A stretch of 64,000 bases of DNA, from NCBI GenBank assembly GCA_009760885.1, contig CM019721.1, positions 18,765,381 through 18,829,380 of the forward strand, written 5' to 3'. Each line of letters begins with the position of its first letter. Position 1 is the stretch's first letter. The position numbers and the translations under genes were made by a program. Origin of the DNA: Achatina immaculata (taxonomy: Eukaryota > Mollusca > Gastropoda > Stylommatophora > Achatinidae). This document shows, piece after piece, positions 12,101 through 20,899 of the stretch. The notes under the pieces are model-generated. The model ran no database searches. It saw only the letters and a list, made by a program, of their open reading frames with translations, and was not told where the DNA came from.

Positions 12101-12948
12101 GGCTCGCATGGTAGTTCGCTGAGTTTTCCTGTTTTCTGTGAGTTTTTCAACCTCATCAAGGGATTTTATGCCTATTAATTTGGACTCTCTTAACAATGTC
12201 CTTTAATGTTTCACATGGTCGCCCTCTTTTTTCTTTGGCCTGTTGTGATGCACTTGATAGCTTGTTTTAGGATCCTCTGACTGTTTCATGTGACAGACAT
12301 ATGTCCATCTCCTTTTTCTGATCACCCATGAGACAGGTTTTTGTTCTGTAATCTGCCTTTTCTCTGCGTTGTTCTTGAATTCGTCCCCCTTTATACTGAT
12401 GGAGCCAAAAAAATTATCAATTGCTCTTCTCTGTTGACCTGGTTCTAAGCATCATTTCTCTGACAGCCAAGGTATTCTTTTGTCCATTTGTTCTTGAATG
12501 TTATTTTTATCATAGATTTAGCTTCCTCATATGTCATCCTTGTATCTGGTGATCTGCCACCTTCTTTTGTTATGGGTGTCAGTTGTTTTATTTGCCAGGT
12601 AAACCACAATTGGATGGAATCCACTCTCGAGAAAAAGCTGGTAATTGCTGTTTGCAGGTCATTGATGGTTTCATCTTTGTGACTCTTTGATACAGTAATT
12701 ACTGACATTGCATCAGTCAGGAAGAATATGTTCTCTTTGACTCTTACAGATTTGATATAATTTTATTTTAATGTAATGTGGTTGCTTCATTTGTTTTAAC
12801 AGAGTTAGAGTGGCTGTTGGCGCAGGTCGGAGCTGTGGAGTCTGATATAGAGAAGCCAGAACGTCCTCAGATTGATGACGTCATGACCTCAGCTATTAGG
12901 CAGAGCAGGATAGATAACCAAGATGACAGTGATGATGATGATGACTGA
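3128..12948 (+). CDS. PDCL3: Phosducin-like protein 3, five coding exons, first exon missing
   Basis: Exons with GT-AG borders and matching phases: 3128-3257, 4240-4330, 7683-7826, 10102-10310 and 12803-12948. They total 720 nt, giving 239 codons plus TGA. The first visible residues are [12 protein letters not shown]; in this family they follow Met-Gln, so one tiny 5' exon is missing. The predicted length of 241 residues fits the usual 239 or so. The N-terminal helical part holds [14 protein letters not shown] and [10 protein letters not shown]. The thioredoxin-like domain begins near residue 90 ([11 protein letters not shown]) and includes [32 protein letters not shown] and GGMNL. It ends in a DDSDDDDD acidic tail. 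Family role: cytosolic co-chaperone that helps the CCT/TRiC chaperonin fold actin and tubulin. No frameshift or stop is seen, so it looks functional. Confidence 0.93.
3308..3790 (-). mobile_element. Non-LTR 3' end, family D, in PDCL3 intron
   Basis: Antisense, with its ATG-repeat tail at 3308-3318 (ATCATCATCATCA on the plus strand). On the minus strand it reads [16 protein letters not shown], the same R-W-K-W-x-G-H signature as the family D copy at 10505-11010. Part of the tail coding region has expanded into the 52-bp array annotated separately. Confidence 0.65.
3396..3615 (+). repeat. 52-bp minisatellite, about 4 copies
   Basis: The CATACCATGTCTTTCCC word recurs at 52-bp spacing (about 3455, 3507, 3559), with a slightly longer first unit. 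It sits inside the family D fragment and repeats its [22 protein letters not shown] coding segment on the minus strand. Confidence 0.9.
3980..4085 (+). repeat. Possible tRNA-derived SINE ending in poly(A)
   Basis: A short block, GCAGCTAAATCGCTAAAGATG..GGGTTCAGTTCC, then an A-rich tract at 4069-4078. The second word resembles a pol III B box (GGTTCRANNCC) and the first could be an A-box relic. A single copy in the window and a weak A box keep this tentative. Confidence 0.3.
4835..5760 (+). mobile_element. I-type non-LTR fragment with RNase H domain
   Basis: A broken frame encodes an RNase H-like domain. [19 protein letters not shown] carries the first catalytic Asp, [14 protein letters not shown] the Glu, [12 protein letters not shown] the second Asp, and [20 protein letters not shown] the C-terminal Gly-His and downstream block. 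An in-frame stop sits between the second and third blocks at about 5230. A degenerate end of the reverse transcriptase region lies upstream, with several stops. It sits in PDCL3 intron 2 and is certainly inactive. Confidence 0.65.
5780..6460 (+). mobile_element. Non-LTR 3' end, family A, open frame
   Basis: An ATG-less open frame runs from about 5783 to the TAA at 6425-6427. It encodes the last 214 or so residues of the family A reverse transcriptase protein: [47 protein letters not shown] and [12 protein letters not shown]. The 3' end is the family signature GTTTAACGGCACAGGAAGG with an ATAAGATAAG tail. The full-length relative is the minus-strand frame at 50519-52675. It lies in PDCL3 intron 2. 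Confidence 0.85.
6540..6870 (+). mobile_element. Degenerate non-LTR 3' end, family D-like
   Basis: Translates with several stops as [10 protein letters not shown], then ..[23 protein letters not shown]. This follows the W-K-W-I-G-H and final W-R-x-F pattern of family D (10505-11010). Confidence 0.5.
7320..7410 (+). repeat. Possible tRNA-like SINE head
   Basis: GGTATGGCGGTGAGTGCGTT looks like a shifted A-box region and is followed by a CCAGCCAAG..CTGGTATCCAG block. No second copy was recognised, so the call is weak. Confidence 0.2.
7515..7645 (+). mobile_element. Non-LTR 3' end, family E, beside PDCL3 exon 3
   Basis: Sense copy of the family E tail: ATGGATGCATCAGC..CAGGGCATCTTGCTTAC, then GCAAATGACTGACTG. 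It ends about 38 bp before PDCL3 exon 3 at 7683, so it lies close to the branch-point and polypyrimidine region of that intron. Confidence 0.7.
7995..8205 (+). repeat. 32-bp pyrimidine-rich minisatellite, about 7 copies
   Basis: Units of about 31-32 bp built from TTCTTTTCTCTTGTGCTG and TTTTTTTGTATGTG. Units of two lengths alternate. It is open in several frames only because of its composition. It lies in PDCL3 intron 3. Confidence 0.9.
8211..9136. other. Intron sequence without recognised elements
   Basis: Part of PDCL3 intron 3. No conserved coding signal or repeat copy was recognised. A minus-strand open stretch at 8328-8690 has no recognisable domain. Confidence 0.4.
9137..9353. mobile_element. 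hAT-type MITE, 217 bp
   Basis: It begins CAGTGGTTCTCAAC and ends TTTGGAACCACTG, a terminal inverted repeat typical of hAT elements. The flanking 8-mers are CTTTATAG on the left and CTGTATAC on the right. They match at six of eight positions and keep the hAT-like T and A positions. There is no coding capacity. It lies in PDCL3 intron 3. Confidence 0.8.
9740..10058 (+). mobile_element. Non-LTR 3' end with TAAAG tail
   Basis: Reads FSGLAT-like sequence, then [12 protein letters not shown], the usual R-G-R-x-x-x-R-W block, and ends in AAGGATAAAGTAAAGTAAAG. It is 5'-truncated and degenerate. It ends only about 45 bp before PDCL3 exon 4 at 10102. Confidence 0.5.
10505..11015 (-). mobile_element. 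Non-LTR 3' end, family D, 130-codon open frame
   Basis: The minus-strand frame 10516-10908 is open: [33 protein letters not shown] and [14 protein letters not shown], ending in [16 protein letters not shown]. The ATG-repeat tail lies at 10505-10520 and upstream coding continues to about 11015. It is a truncated C-terminus of a reverse transcriptase protein in PDCL3 intron 4. Confidence 0.75.
11016..11600. other. Intron sequence, nothing recognised
   Basis: PDCL3 intron 4. It has a C-rich stretch at 11130-11150 and no recognised repeat or exon. Confidence 0.4.
11600..12070 (-). mobile_element. I-type non-LTR C-terminal fragment, antisense
   Basis: On the minus strand at about 11960-12050 it reads [12 protein letters not shown], then [11 protein letters not shown]. 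This matches the C-terminal zinc-finger-like block (..HLLQTCPSFE) of the sense fragment at 31080-31560. The rest is degenerate. Confidence 0.5.
12075..12400 (-). mobile_element. Non-LTR 3' end, family A, antisense
   Basis: Starts with CCTTCCCGTGCCGTTAAACG, the reverse complement of the family A terminus, and continues through the GRPR and VGHVMRR coding region in degenerate form. It lies in PDCL3 intron 4. Confidence 0.75.
12400..12745 (-). mobile_element. I-type RNase H-end fragment, antisense
   Basis: The minus strand contains a broken frame with [20 protein letters not shown], matching the LSYDETKTLIKAK..KNKWEK stretch of the sense copies at 29640-29830 and 31130-31290. It ends about 60 bp before PDCL3 exon 5. 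Confidence 0.55.
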
Positions 12949-13222
12949 GTGTGTTTGTACCAGGGATTGTATTGACAGTGGTGCAGTGATGAGAGGGAAT
13001 TAGGCTGTGACTGTGTGGACGTGCATGTGGGCATGGAGAGGTGTCTGATCCTGGACTAATGTTCTTTTTTGCTTCCATATTGGTGATCTGTCTCAAGGTT
13101 CTTGTTACCATTTCTCATGGGCCATTAATCATCATCCTGAGCACAAGTTTAAGTCTGTCCTGGCTTTTTTTTTTTTTTTGTCTCTTTGTACCTTGAGGGT
13201 TGAGAAAAAAAGAGGTTGGTGC
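12949..13222 (+). other. PDCL3: PDCL3 3' UTR, proximal part
   Basis: Follows the TGA at 12946-12948. The extent of the UTR is uncertain. An AATAAA near 13269 lies inside a family A fragment, and another is at 14322. Confidence 0.5.
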
Positions 13223-13378
13223 GTGAAACTCTAAAGAGGAACATTGTTAAGAGAGGCCAAATTAGTAGGAATAAAATTCCTTGATGAGGTTGAAAAGCTT
13301 GTCAAAAATGGGAAAACTTGGAGGAACTACCATGCAAGCCGTATGTGACATTTAACGGCACAGGAAGGATGTATGATG
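13223..13378 (+). mobile_element. Non-LTR 3' end, family A, short
   Basis: Contains GTGAAACTCTAAAGAGG, then the family terminus ACATTTAACGGCACAGGAAG. Frame broken. Confidence 0.75.
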
Positions 13379-13514
13379 TGCTTTGGATGTGGCTGGCTTT
13401 CATTGATTGTAAGAAAATTTTTCACTGTCATACACAGAATGTAAGAACATTATGTTTACTGTCATACACAGAATGTAAGAGCATATGTTGACGCAGACAC
13501 AGTATAATATGGTG

Positions 13515-13800
13515 TAGGGTTATTCGCCTGGAGTGGCGTACGCTCCGAAACACACATTCCAAAGTGTCCAGTGTGTGCAGCTTTTGCAACAAAACCTGGC
13601 CATATGGCTTGGTTCAGAAGTAACAGTTAGTGGAGCTATCACCAGACACTGGCATCACTTCACTGGAGTGAACCATATGAGATATATCTTGCAGGCCATA
13701 TTTTAATATGTTCCACATACAACTATAACAATATGAGCTACTGTTACAAATGTATAGAGGGAAAAGACTGAGCATGACAAGAGAGGGTGAGAAGGGAAGT
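13515..13800 (+). repeat. Repeat family H, copy 1
   Basis: Close relative of 15930-16245. Shared words include CAGAAGTAACAGTTA, GAACCATATGAGATA, CAGGCCATATTTTA and ATGAGCTACTG. No coding frame or terminal repeats were recognised, so the class is unknown. Confidence 0.7.
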
Positions 13801-14321
13801 TTTTTAAAAAAGCCATGGAGAAGGAGAGAAAGGAAAAGATAAATCCTGCTCTAGTTTATTTTGCCAGCTAACCAAGATACATATTGTTGACTGTCCCACA
13901 TACACAATTTAAGAACATAACGTATTGACTGATTCAAAGTGTTTGGTTTTTTCTATAAAATCTGAGCTCTTTCTGACTGAAGGAGTATATAAATGATCTT
14001 TGGTGAAAATTGCAGTAATTAAAGGCAGCCTTTGTTGTCCTTTCTAGATCATTCTGCTCCTCCATTTTTTTCTTTAACAGTAAGAGATGTAGGATATAGT
14101 CTCTTGTAGTTTAACAGTAAGAGATGTAGGATATAGTCTCCTTCACAGTTTACCATGCCACAAAGCGCAGATTGTAAATATTGGATCTTTGCTTGGTTCT
14201 GCAGAAGAGTATAAAATGTTTGTAATTCAGTGCTGTTTAAAAATAATGGTTTTTTTTTATGCGAAGATCTGTTTATAGAATATGTGAATGCTTTGTGAGA
14301 GTAAGGATGTGAATATTTATA
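13800..14321. other. Unassigned, possibly distal PDCL3 3' UTR
   Basis: A short duplication (AACAGTAAGAGATGTAGG, at about 14078 and 14114, spaced about 36 bp) is the only structure noticed. Confidence 0.35.
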
Positions 14322-14327
14322 AATAAA
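14322..14327 (+). promoter_or_regulatory. Candidate polyadenylation signal AATAAA
   Basis: A canonical AATAAA in an AT-rich stretch, about 1.37 kb after the PDCL3 stop, and not within a recognised mobile element. Assignment to PDCL3 is an inference. Confidence 0.3.
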
Positions 14328-14944
14328 TTGCTTCTATAATTTTATTTATTTTGTTTTGTATAAAATAGATATCTTTTTCATGACTGTGATATCTCCATGC
14401 CTTTCTTTCTTTTTTTTTTTTTTTTCAGTTTCTGTCTATATCATATCTCTGAATTTCTTTTTGTTGTAGATCTGTGGTTTCTGGGGCTTTGGGAAAAATG
14501 TAGTGAATATTTCAATAAAATGTTGATAAATATGAATAGCTGCAGCAGGCAAATGGTTGAGATGAGAACACTTCAAGGTGATAAACAATGTACTTGAAGC
14601 ATGGTATGATTGTGGCATGAAGGGTCATCAGTGATAAATGCTCGAGACACAGCTTCTTAGACTAAGCGTTCTTATGAGTACATGACAACAACCAGTGTGA
14701 TCATGTTAGAACGAAGATTTTTAATAAATTTTGGGTATGGTTTGAGCACGTAGAAGTATAACTGCAGTATTTAAGACAGAAGGAGAAGAGATTTTTTTTT
14801 TTTGTTAAGAAACATCTCAAACTTGTTTCAGTTAATCTATTCAGAAGTTGTTTCCTGCTCTCTGGCAGTGGATCTTCCCAAGATGAAGTACCTTCCTCTC
14901 TGAAAGGGGGTGAAGATGCTGTCTGATTAGGCAGTTACCAACTC

Positions 14945-15290
14945 GTAGATGATATGTTAGCATCAGAGTTAGCGGAACCATAGCTGATCAAGACCCTGTC
15001 CCACCTCTCTGTGGTACACCCCCAGTAACAGGCCTAGCCTGGCTAAGAGGGCAGGGATCGCCATAGTCCCCATGGTGGTGGAGTCTGCTAAAGAAGCGTT
15101 GCACACCCCCCCTGCTTTTTTAGTTGTACTCCAGGACTGAAAAAAATAAAACAGCTGCCATAACCCGCTCCCAGGCCGATATGATGTTGTGACTAAACAC
15201 ATCAGCGGCAAATAACACTAGCTCACAGCTGCAGGGAGATAGCACAAGGCAAGCCAAGTCCTCTCTGAAAATAAAGTTCATCTAACATAT
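14945..15290 (+). repeat. Repeat family F, near-complete copy
   Basis: Ordered blocks: AGCATCAGAGTTAGCGGAACC head, ACCCTGTCCCACCTCTC, GTAACAGGCCTAGCC, GTGGTGGAGTCTGC, GCACACCCCCCCTGC, ATAACCCGCTCCCAGGCCG, and a CAGGGAGATAG tail. About 340 bp, without an open frame. Used as the reference copy for family F. Confidence 0.8.
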
Positions 15291-15484
15291 CTATGAGAAG
15301 TGCATGACTGAAGATCTTATTAAAAAAAAAAAAGGGATTTGCATGTTTGTTGAGCTTGAGACAAGAAACTGGACCTTACATGATTATTTTGTTGGTGTTG
15401 GTTCTTTTGCCACCTCCTTCGTGTGAAACGAGATAGCACTTTTGTACAGATTTCTGCATGTGTCTTAGCATCAGAGCAAACACT

Positions 15485-15545
15485 AGACCAGAGGTTCTCA
15501 GCCTGTGATAATTCCTGTTTGGGTGGGGGGGGGGGAGATGAGACC
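15485..15545. mobile_element. Possible hAT end relic
   Basis: CAGAGGTTCTCAGCCTG resembles the hAT terminal word CAGTGGTTCTCAAC. No matching opposite end was found. Confidence 0.3.
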
Positions 15546-15925
15546 ACAAACTGACAGACTCAGACTGTTGTAATATTAATTAACATTGTAGGAAGATCAC
15601 TTCTCTGATCCAGCAGTTTAAACCTGTCAGTCTGTGGTTCCAATTCCTCCGTTAAAATCCTGAGGGTTGGAGACCCTGGCACTATACGCATAAAAGTCAA
15701 ACTGCGATAGTAATGTGCCATAAAGCCATCAATACTGGCAACATATATTTGCCAGTGTAAGAAATGTGACATGAAAGCTGCTGGTTTAGCGAGGGGAGGG
15801 GGTGCGTTTATCTGCGTGCAGTGGCCAAAAGAACTGATCTAGATTGAGGCAATTCACCAGCAGCTGAGACACGGTTAGGTTTTGCTTCGGTTGGTTGCTG
15901 TTTGCTGGTGCTGTCGTCTGTGTTG
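15546..15925. other. Unassigned sequence
   Basis: No repeat match or splice-bounded coding region recognised. Confidence 0.35.
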
Positions 15926-16245
15926 ACTCAGGATGTCCCACACGAGGGAGTGCTGCTGGAGTGGAGCATGCTCCAAAAAACACAGACATTCAAGAGTGCC
16001 CAGCGCGTGCAGCTTTTACGACAGAACTTGGCTGTATAGTGTGGATCAGAAGTAACAGTTAATGGAGCTGTCACCAGACATTGGCAAACCTCCACTGAAG
16101 TGAACCATATGAGATAAATCTTTGCAGGCCATATTTTAGTGTTTAATATGCAACTATAACAGAATGAGCTACTGTAACAAATGTGTGGAGAACAAAGACT
16201 GAGTATGATAGCAAAAAGATGAGAGAGGAAGTATAAAAGGCCAGG
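15926..16245 (+). repeat. Repeat family H, copy 2
   Basis: Diverged copy of 13515-13800 in the same orientation, sharing the words listed there. Confidence 0.7.
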
Positions 16246-16574
16246 TAGCCATGAAAAAAAGACAAAGGAATAAAGGGAACAGATGGTCTTTTCTGAATGA
16301 TCCATCTCGTTTGGTTTGCTAGTTTGAAAGTTAGAAACCAAGACATCCACCTGGTAGAGACAGCCAGTCTCAGCATATTTGCTTGTGCTTGGCTAGAATA
16401 AACTCAGTCTCGGACCAGTCTGAAGGAAACATCTGCTCTAATAGCTCTCACATCATCATTGTTGTTTCTTCAAGCCCTGTGCTGGGGAAAATATAGATAT
16501 TTTGCATTTACATCACGAACTAGTTGTATTTTCATTAAGTGGGGAGACTGATTGAGATCTTACATACTGTTATA

Positions 16575-17075
16575 TAGCCGTATGAAAATAATACCACCAA
16601 AATGTAGCATTACCATCGGTGGCACAGAACTGAAACAAGTTGATAGATTCAAGTACTTAGGAACAATTATAACAGCTGATGGGAAATGTCACAAGAAAAT
16701 AAAAAGCAGACGTGCTCAAGCCAAGTCAGCATTCCTGAAAATGAGAAACATCTTGTGCAACAGATCCATATCATCGGAAGCAAGATTCCGAGTACTTAAA
16801 TGTTACATCGAGCCAGTTTTGTTTTATGGATGGTTCATGAATACGAGAGTACAGCGAGAAATAGAGGCCATGGAAATGTGGTTCATAAGAAGAATGTTGA
16901 AGATGCCATGGACAGCCAAGAAAACCAATATAGAAGTCTTAAGAGAGGCTGGAGTTAAACGGCAAATTACAAAGGCAGACAAGCGAGATTTGTAGGACAT
17001 TTTCTGAGAAGAGGAAAATTAGAACACATTGTACCAACTGGAAAAATTGAGGAAAGAAGAGACAGAGAGAGTGTA
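16575..17075 (+). mobile_element. Non-LTR reverse transcriptase C-terminus, family B-related
   Basis: An open frame at 16552-16995 encodes GGTELKQVDRFKYLGTIIT, CYIEPVLFYGWF, EMWFIRRMLKMPWTAKKTN and the start of the KRQITKADKR region. The frame then breaks. It lacks the reverse transcriptase catalytic core. A family G repeat begins at about 17078. The terminal piece of the same family (EMIAYATRHGT-like) reappears at 17761-17826, so families G and others probably interrupt one element. Confidence 0.75.
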
Positions 17076-17077
17076 TA

Positions 17078-17275
17078 AATTAGGAAAAAAGTAGAAACAG
17101 CTTTATTACGTAACAACTACAAAGTTGTGACGTTTCAACGTGAGCCTTAATCATACAGCAACATACAGGACGAAGAAATAGAGAGAGGAAATAAAGTATA
17201 GATTCACATGAATACTATTTTTTAAAAATTGGAAAAAATTTAATTAAATAGAGTACTTAGCTGTAAATTGTAAGG
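17078..17275 (+). repeat. Repeat family G, copy 1
   Basis: Shares long matches with 27368-27560 and 41130-41290: GTATAAATTAGGAAAAAAGT, TTGTGACGTTTCAACGTGAG, AGCCTTAATCATAC and GATTCACATGAAT. Class not determined. Read on the other strand it holds an AATAAAGCTGTTTC-like stretch near its end. Confidence 0.75.
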
Positions 17276-17656
17276 TGTGGCTTGTCCAGCGGTGTCTGTC
17301 AGGAATGGATTTAGTAGAACGTGGAGACTGTTTAAATGGAGACCTGTGACATGTGGTCGGTGGGTTGTAACTGGGGGTGGTGGATGGGGAAATCGTGGAG
17401 GGGAGAGAGAGTGAAACAATGTTGACCTAGCCAGGAGAAGGTGAAATAGATGATTAGGGAAGAGGGGTTGCAAGGTGATGCTGTGAGGAGGTTTGACAAG
17501 TAAGAAGGGGGTGGAGAGGTACTATAATGACTGAAGAGAATATTAAGTGTAGCTGAACTGCGAGTTTAAACCTTGTGGCTCCAGTGTCTCATAATTTTGA
17601 ATCCAGCGGTTCTCATGCGGCTTGTGTCATCTGCGTGACATTGTTTGATGACTTAC
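17276..17656. other. Unassigned sequence
   Basis: G-rich at 17400-17530. No gene recognised. Confidence 0.35.
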
Positions 17657-17714
17657 CAGAAAATCACATTGAAATTTCACTGGCCCCAACCACAGAGGCA
17701 AATGTGATTTTCTG
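17657..17714. repeat. 14-bp perfect inverted repeat
   Basis: CAGAAAATCACATT at 17657-17670 is exactly complementary to AATGTGATTTTCTG at 17701-17714, with a 30-base loop. It could fold as a stem or be the core of an unrecognised palindromic element. Confidence 0.8.
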
Positions 17715-17760
17715 TGTTTCTAGGAAGAAAGTAACCGGCGGATCTCATAATCAAGTCTAA

Positions 17761-17830
17761 AGACAGGGAATTGTGGACAGAAATGATCGCCTACGCCACG
17801 CGGCACGGCACTTGATTGATAATGATATAG
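17761..17830 (+). mobile_element. Non-LTR terminal fragment, family B-related
   Basis: GATCGCCTACGCCACGCGGC then CACTTGATTGATAATGATA: the coding end (IAYATRHGT-like) and simple tail of the family whose antisense end lies at 46533-46575. Confidence 0.6.
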
Positions 17831-18129
17831 CCGTATACATCTACAGTGCATTCGGAATATAACTGCATTAACCCAAAATCGATTCCGTTATCGTAGTGAT
17901 ATATTAATGACTGCGGCAGGTAGATGTGGCTAGATACTGCAGACAGTAAGATATCACTTCGATACTGGGTTAGTAGGGCACAATTACTGTGGAACATCAT
18001 GTACTTTCAATGCAGTGAACCCCATGAGTATGAAGTTAAGCAATGAGTTCACTTGCCCGCCAATCACGTCCCCGTCTCGCAAATTGCATAAGGTCCAGAG
18101 TGTTGATTCAGGCAAGTGAGAGCGTGGCC

Positions 18130-18315
18130 TTCTTCAAGTGGCATGTCCTTTTTCCAGAACGTTGTCCACTATTACTGTCTCCCAGAATGCAATGCTGTCT
18201 TGGGGAAGTTGACAAGCGTTTCGCAATGACATATTCAGACTTTCCGTGATGTCATGAGTCCACCTGCGGCGAGGTCGCGCCTTTTCTCTTTTGCCGGCCA
18301 TTATGCCTTCTAATG
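18130..18315 (-). mobile_element. Non-LTR 3' module, family J, copy 2
   Basis: The counterpart of 735-965, sharing ATGACATATTCAGACTTTC and CTTTTCTCTTTTGCC. Family A sequence follows directly at 18315. Confidence 0.5.
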
Positions 18316-18555
18316 AATCCCAAAAAACAAGCTGTCAAGTGGAACACAATATATAGAAGAAAAAGGGCGTGGACCATGTGAAACTCTAAAGAGGACATTG
18401 TTAAAAGAGGTCAAATTAGTGGGCATAAAACGCCTTGTTGAGGCTGAAAAGGTCGCCGAAAACGGGGAAACATGGGGAATTATCATGCGACCTTTACCAT
18501 AGACCAGAATGGTGACGCCAGGAAGGAAGTTGGAATTCGAATTGCTAACCGAGAA
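18315..18555 (+). mobile_element. Rearranged family A fragments
   Basis: A 3' module (ACAAGCTGTCAAGTGG to GAATTATCATGCG) is followed by a more upstream family A segment (AGACCAGAATGGTGACGCC, then GAAGTTGGAATTCG). The order is scrambled relative to the intact element, so at least two insertions or a rearrangement are involved. Confidence 0.65.
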
Positions 18556-18755
18556 GCCTACAGGAGAATGTAGACATCTGATAAAAGAAAGAGAGGAAGA
18601 TCAAGGCGAAGATGGCTACAAGACATTGTTGACAATCTGCAAATAGATTCAACAGCAGCAGGGCATCTTGCTTACAACTGAGAGGCCTACAAGAGAGCTG
18701 TTTGGGAGGCAAAGTTCCGCAAGGGACATGCAAATGACTGACTGACTAGTAAACA
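18556..18755 (+). mobile_element. Non-LTR 3' end, family E
   Basis: Sense copy with GAGGAAGATCAAGGCG, GCAGCAGGGCATCTTG, AGTTCCGCAAGGGACATGC and the tail AATGACTGACTGACTAG. Confidence 0.75.
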
Positions 18756-19086
18756 CAACTGTTTTCTTGTGTATACCTTGCCACATGCTCTTCATTAGCG
18801 CTAGTTTCTGTGATGCAGCTGCTAGTCGTTTGATTTCCACTATGCAGTCGCCAGTGGTGGCGATGCCTGGACCTCGATATTCAAATTTGTTTACGATTTC
18901 AAACTCTTCCTGGACCAATGTAATTTTGGGGGTGCATGACCTCCGTGAGGAATTGAGCGGGTACCTCCGCCCCCAAATCTGTTTTCATCCACTACAGGCC
19001 CACCTCTACAACAGGGAAAGCCCTTCGGGCCTGGAGCTATGCACCGGCTGGACCCCCTCTCGTAGGGTTTGGGTGGAGGAGAAAAA
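18756..19086. other. Unassigned repeat-like sequence
   Basis: Contains on the minus strand a degenerate reverse transcriptase tail (EFEIVNKFEYRGPGI..TTGDC-like, 18790-18910). The block 18960-19080 is C-rich and resembles the CCCTCTCGTAGG-type ends of short interspersed repeats. No gene. Confidence 0.35.
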
Positions 19087-19570
19087 TAGAGCAATAGCTG
19101 TGTTGATAACATAACAGGTCATTAGAGCAATAGCTGTGTTGATAACATAACAGGTCATTAGAGCAATAGTCGTGTTGATAATATAACAGGTCATTAGAGC
19201 AATAGCTGTGTTGATAACATAACAGGTCATTAGAGCAATAGTCGTGTTGATAATATAGGTTGTCATTAGAGCAATAGTCGTGTTGATAATATAGGTTGTC
19301 ATTAGAGCAATAGCTGTGTTGGTAACATAACAGGTCATTAGAGCAATAGCTGTGTTGATAACATAACAGGTCATTAGAGCAATAGCTGTGTTGATAACAT
19401 AACAGGTCATTAGAGCAATAGCTGTGTTGATAACATAACATAGGTTGTCATTAGAGTAATAGCTGTGTTGATAACATAGGTTGTCATTAGAGTAATAGCT
19501 GTGTTGATAACATAACATAGGTTGTCATTAGAGTAATAGCTGTGTTGATAACATAACATAGGTTGTCACT
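19087..19570 (+). repeat. 36-bp minisatellite, about 13 copies
   Basis: Unit words AGAGCAATAGCTGTGTTGAT and AACATAACAGGTCATT. Variant units carry AGTCGTG in place of AGCTGTG, or a shortened ATAGGTTGTCATT end. Variants cluster, suggesting local unit duplication. Because the period is a multiple of three, long open frames arise on the minus strand; these are not genes. Confidence 0.95.
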
Positions 19571-20094
19571 TCATCTTCGTTTCACCGTGGAATGCACAAG
19601 AAAATAAGAAAAGCTGCCTTTCAACGAGTTGTAGTATTTCCCCCCGCAACGATCTTCTCTAGGCTGTGGTACGTAACACAGTCTGCTTCCATAGAGTGAA
19701 GAAGTCCTTTGAGAACTTCAGTTCGCCATTCCTGAGAGTGGACCCCCCCCCCCCCACCCCTACTTTTTCTGCTCTAAATATCCCGTTCTTGAACTTGAAA
19801 GTCCTTAAAAGGGAGTGTGACAAATAAAAGAAATGATGACTGCGGTAAAACTGGTTCCAGTAATAAAGGAAACATATGCAGGACACTCTCTGCTGTAGAG
19901 AGCGGAACAACAACACAACTCCTTCAGATGATCAGAAGAAGTACCCCCCCCCCCCCAGACAAGTGTTTCGGCCCTATTAAACTCCTGACACTAAGGAGGG
20001 GTGGGCCCCTCCGGGTCATGACTCCCAGAGGTCTTGTGAGTTGTTGCCTTTTTCTTCCCAGTCCTGGGAACACATATATCCATACTACAACAAC

Positions 20095-20400
20095 TTAATA
20101 TTGAAGGAGGCTGGCTAACAAAGGGGATTACACAGAGAAAACTTAAATATTTTGGACACATTAAACATCATGATAATCTGCAAAAGACCGTCTTGGAAGA
20201 GCACATAATGGGAAAAAGAAAGAGAGGAAGACCAAGGCGAAGATGGCTGCAAGACATCGTTGATAATCTGCAAATGGATGCTTCAGCAGCAGGGCATCTT
20301 GCTTACAACCAAGAGGCATACAGGAAAGCTGTTAGGGAAGCAAAGTTCCGCAAGGGACATGCATATTACTGACTGACTGAGTAATAAAGGGCGCATTCTA
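20095..20400 (+). mobile_element. Non-LTR 3' end, family E, best copy
   Basis: Translates without a stop: [57 protein letters not shown] and EAKFRKGHAYY, then the stop and the tail ACTGACTGACTGAG. This is the C-terminal 85 or so residues of a reverse transcriptase protein, with the K-R-x-R-G-R-P-R-R-R-W block typical of these families. Confidence 0.8.
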
Positions 20401-20899
20401 TTCTAGGAGGATACCACAAAGCTAAATTTTTCATTTTTCTCTCTTTTTTAAATTCATGTGCAGTGTTGTTCTTGTAAGTAAACCTTTTCCTAGTTTATAC
20501 ATTTTGGTATCACAGCTTTACTGCAGTGCTTCGTGTATAGTTGTATACTTATACACTAATTATTGTGTGTTCTTGTAAGTAATCTTTGGAAAAGACCGGC
20601 TCCAAAATATTGGATATTTTATGGCTTTCATTTATACATTCTCATCTTACTATCATACTATGTGGCATTTGTATTTTTTTCTCATTTTCCTCATTCCCTC
20701 TGTAGTTTTGTAGAACTGGAACATAACACCTCTGTTTGCCTTTAAACAAGGGAGACAACTACCAAAAATCAAAATCGTTTACCAGCAGAAGTCTGGACAC
20801 TCGAGATGATGGTGAAGATAAAGCCAGCACTTACCGTACAGATTAGGTTTCACTGAATGTATAAAACAATCTGAAATAACTAATAGCGCTTACACATAC
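20401..20899. other. Intergenic sequence
   Basis: AT-rich. Nothing firm recognised. A minus-strand donor-like GGTAAGTGCTGG occurs near 20840. Confidence 0.35.

Noticed and set aside
19006..19518. 170- and 134-codon minus-strand frames
   Set aside because: Products of the 36-bp array; the period keeps frames open. Repeats of NTAIALMT-like peptide only.
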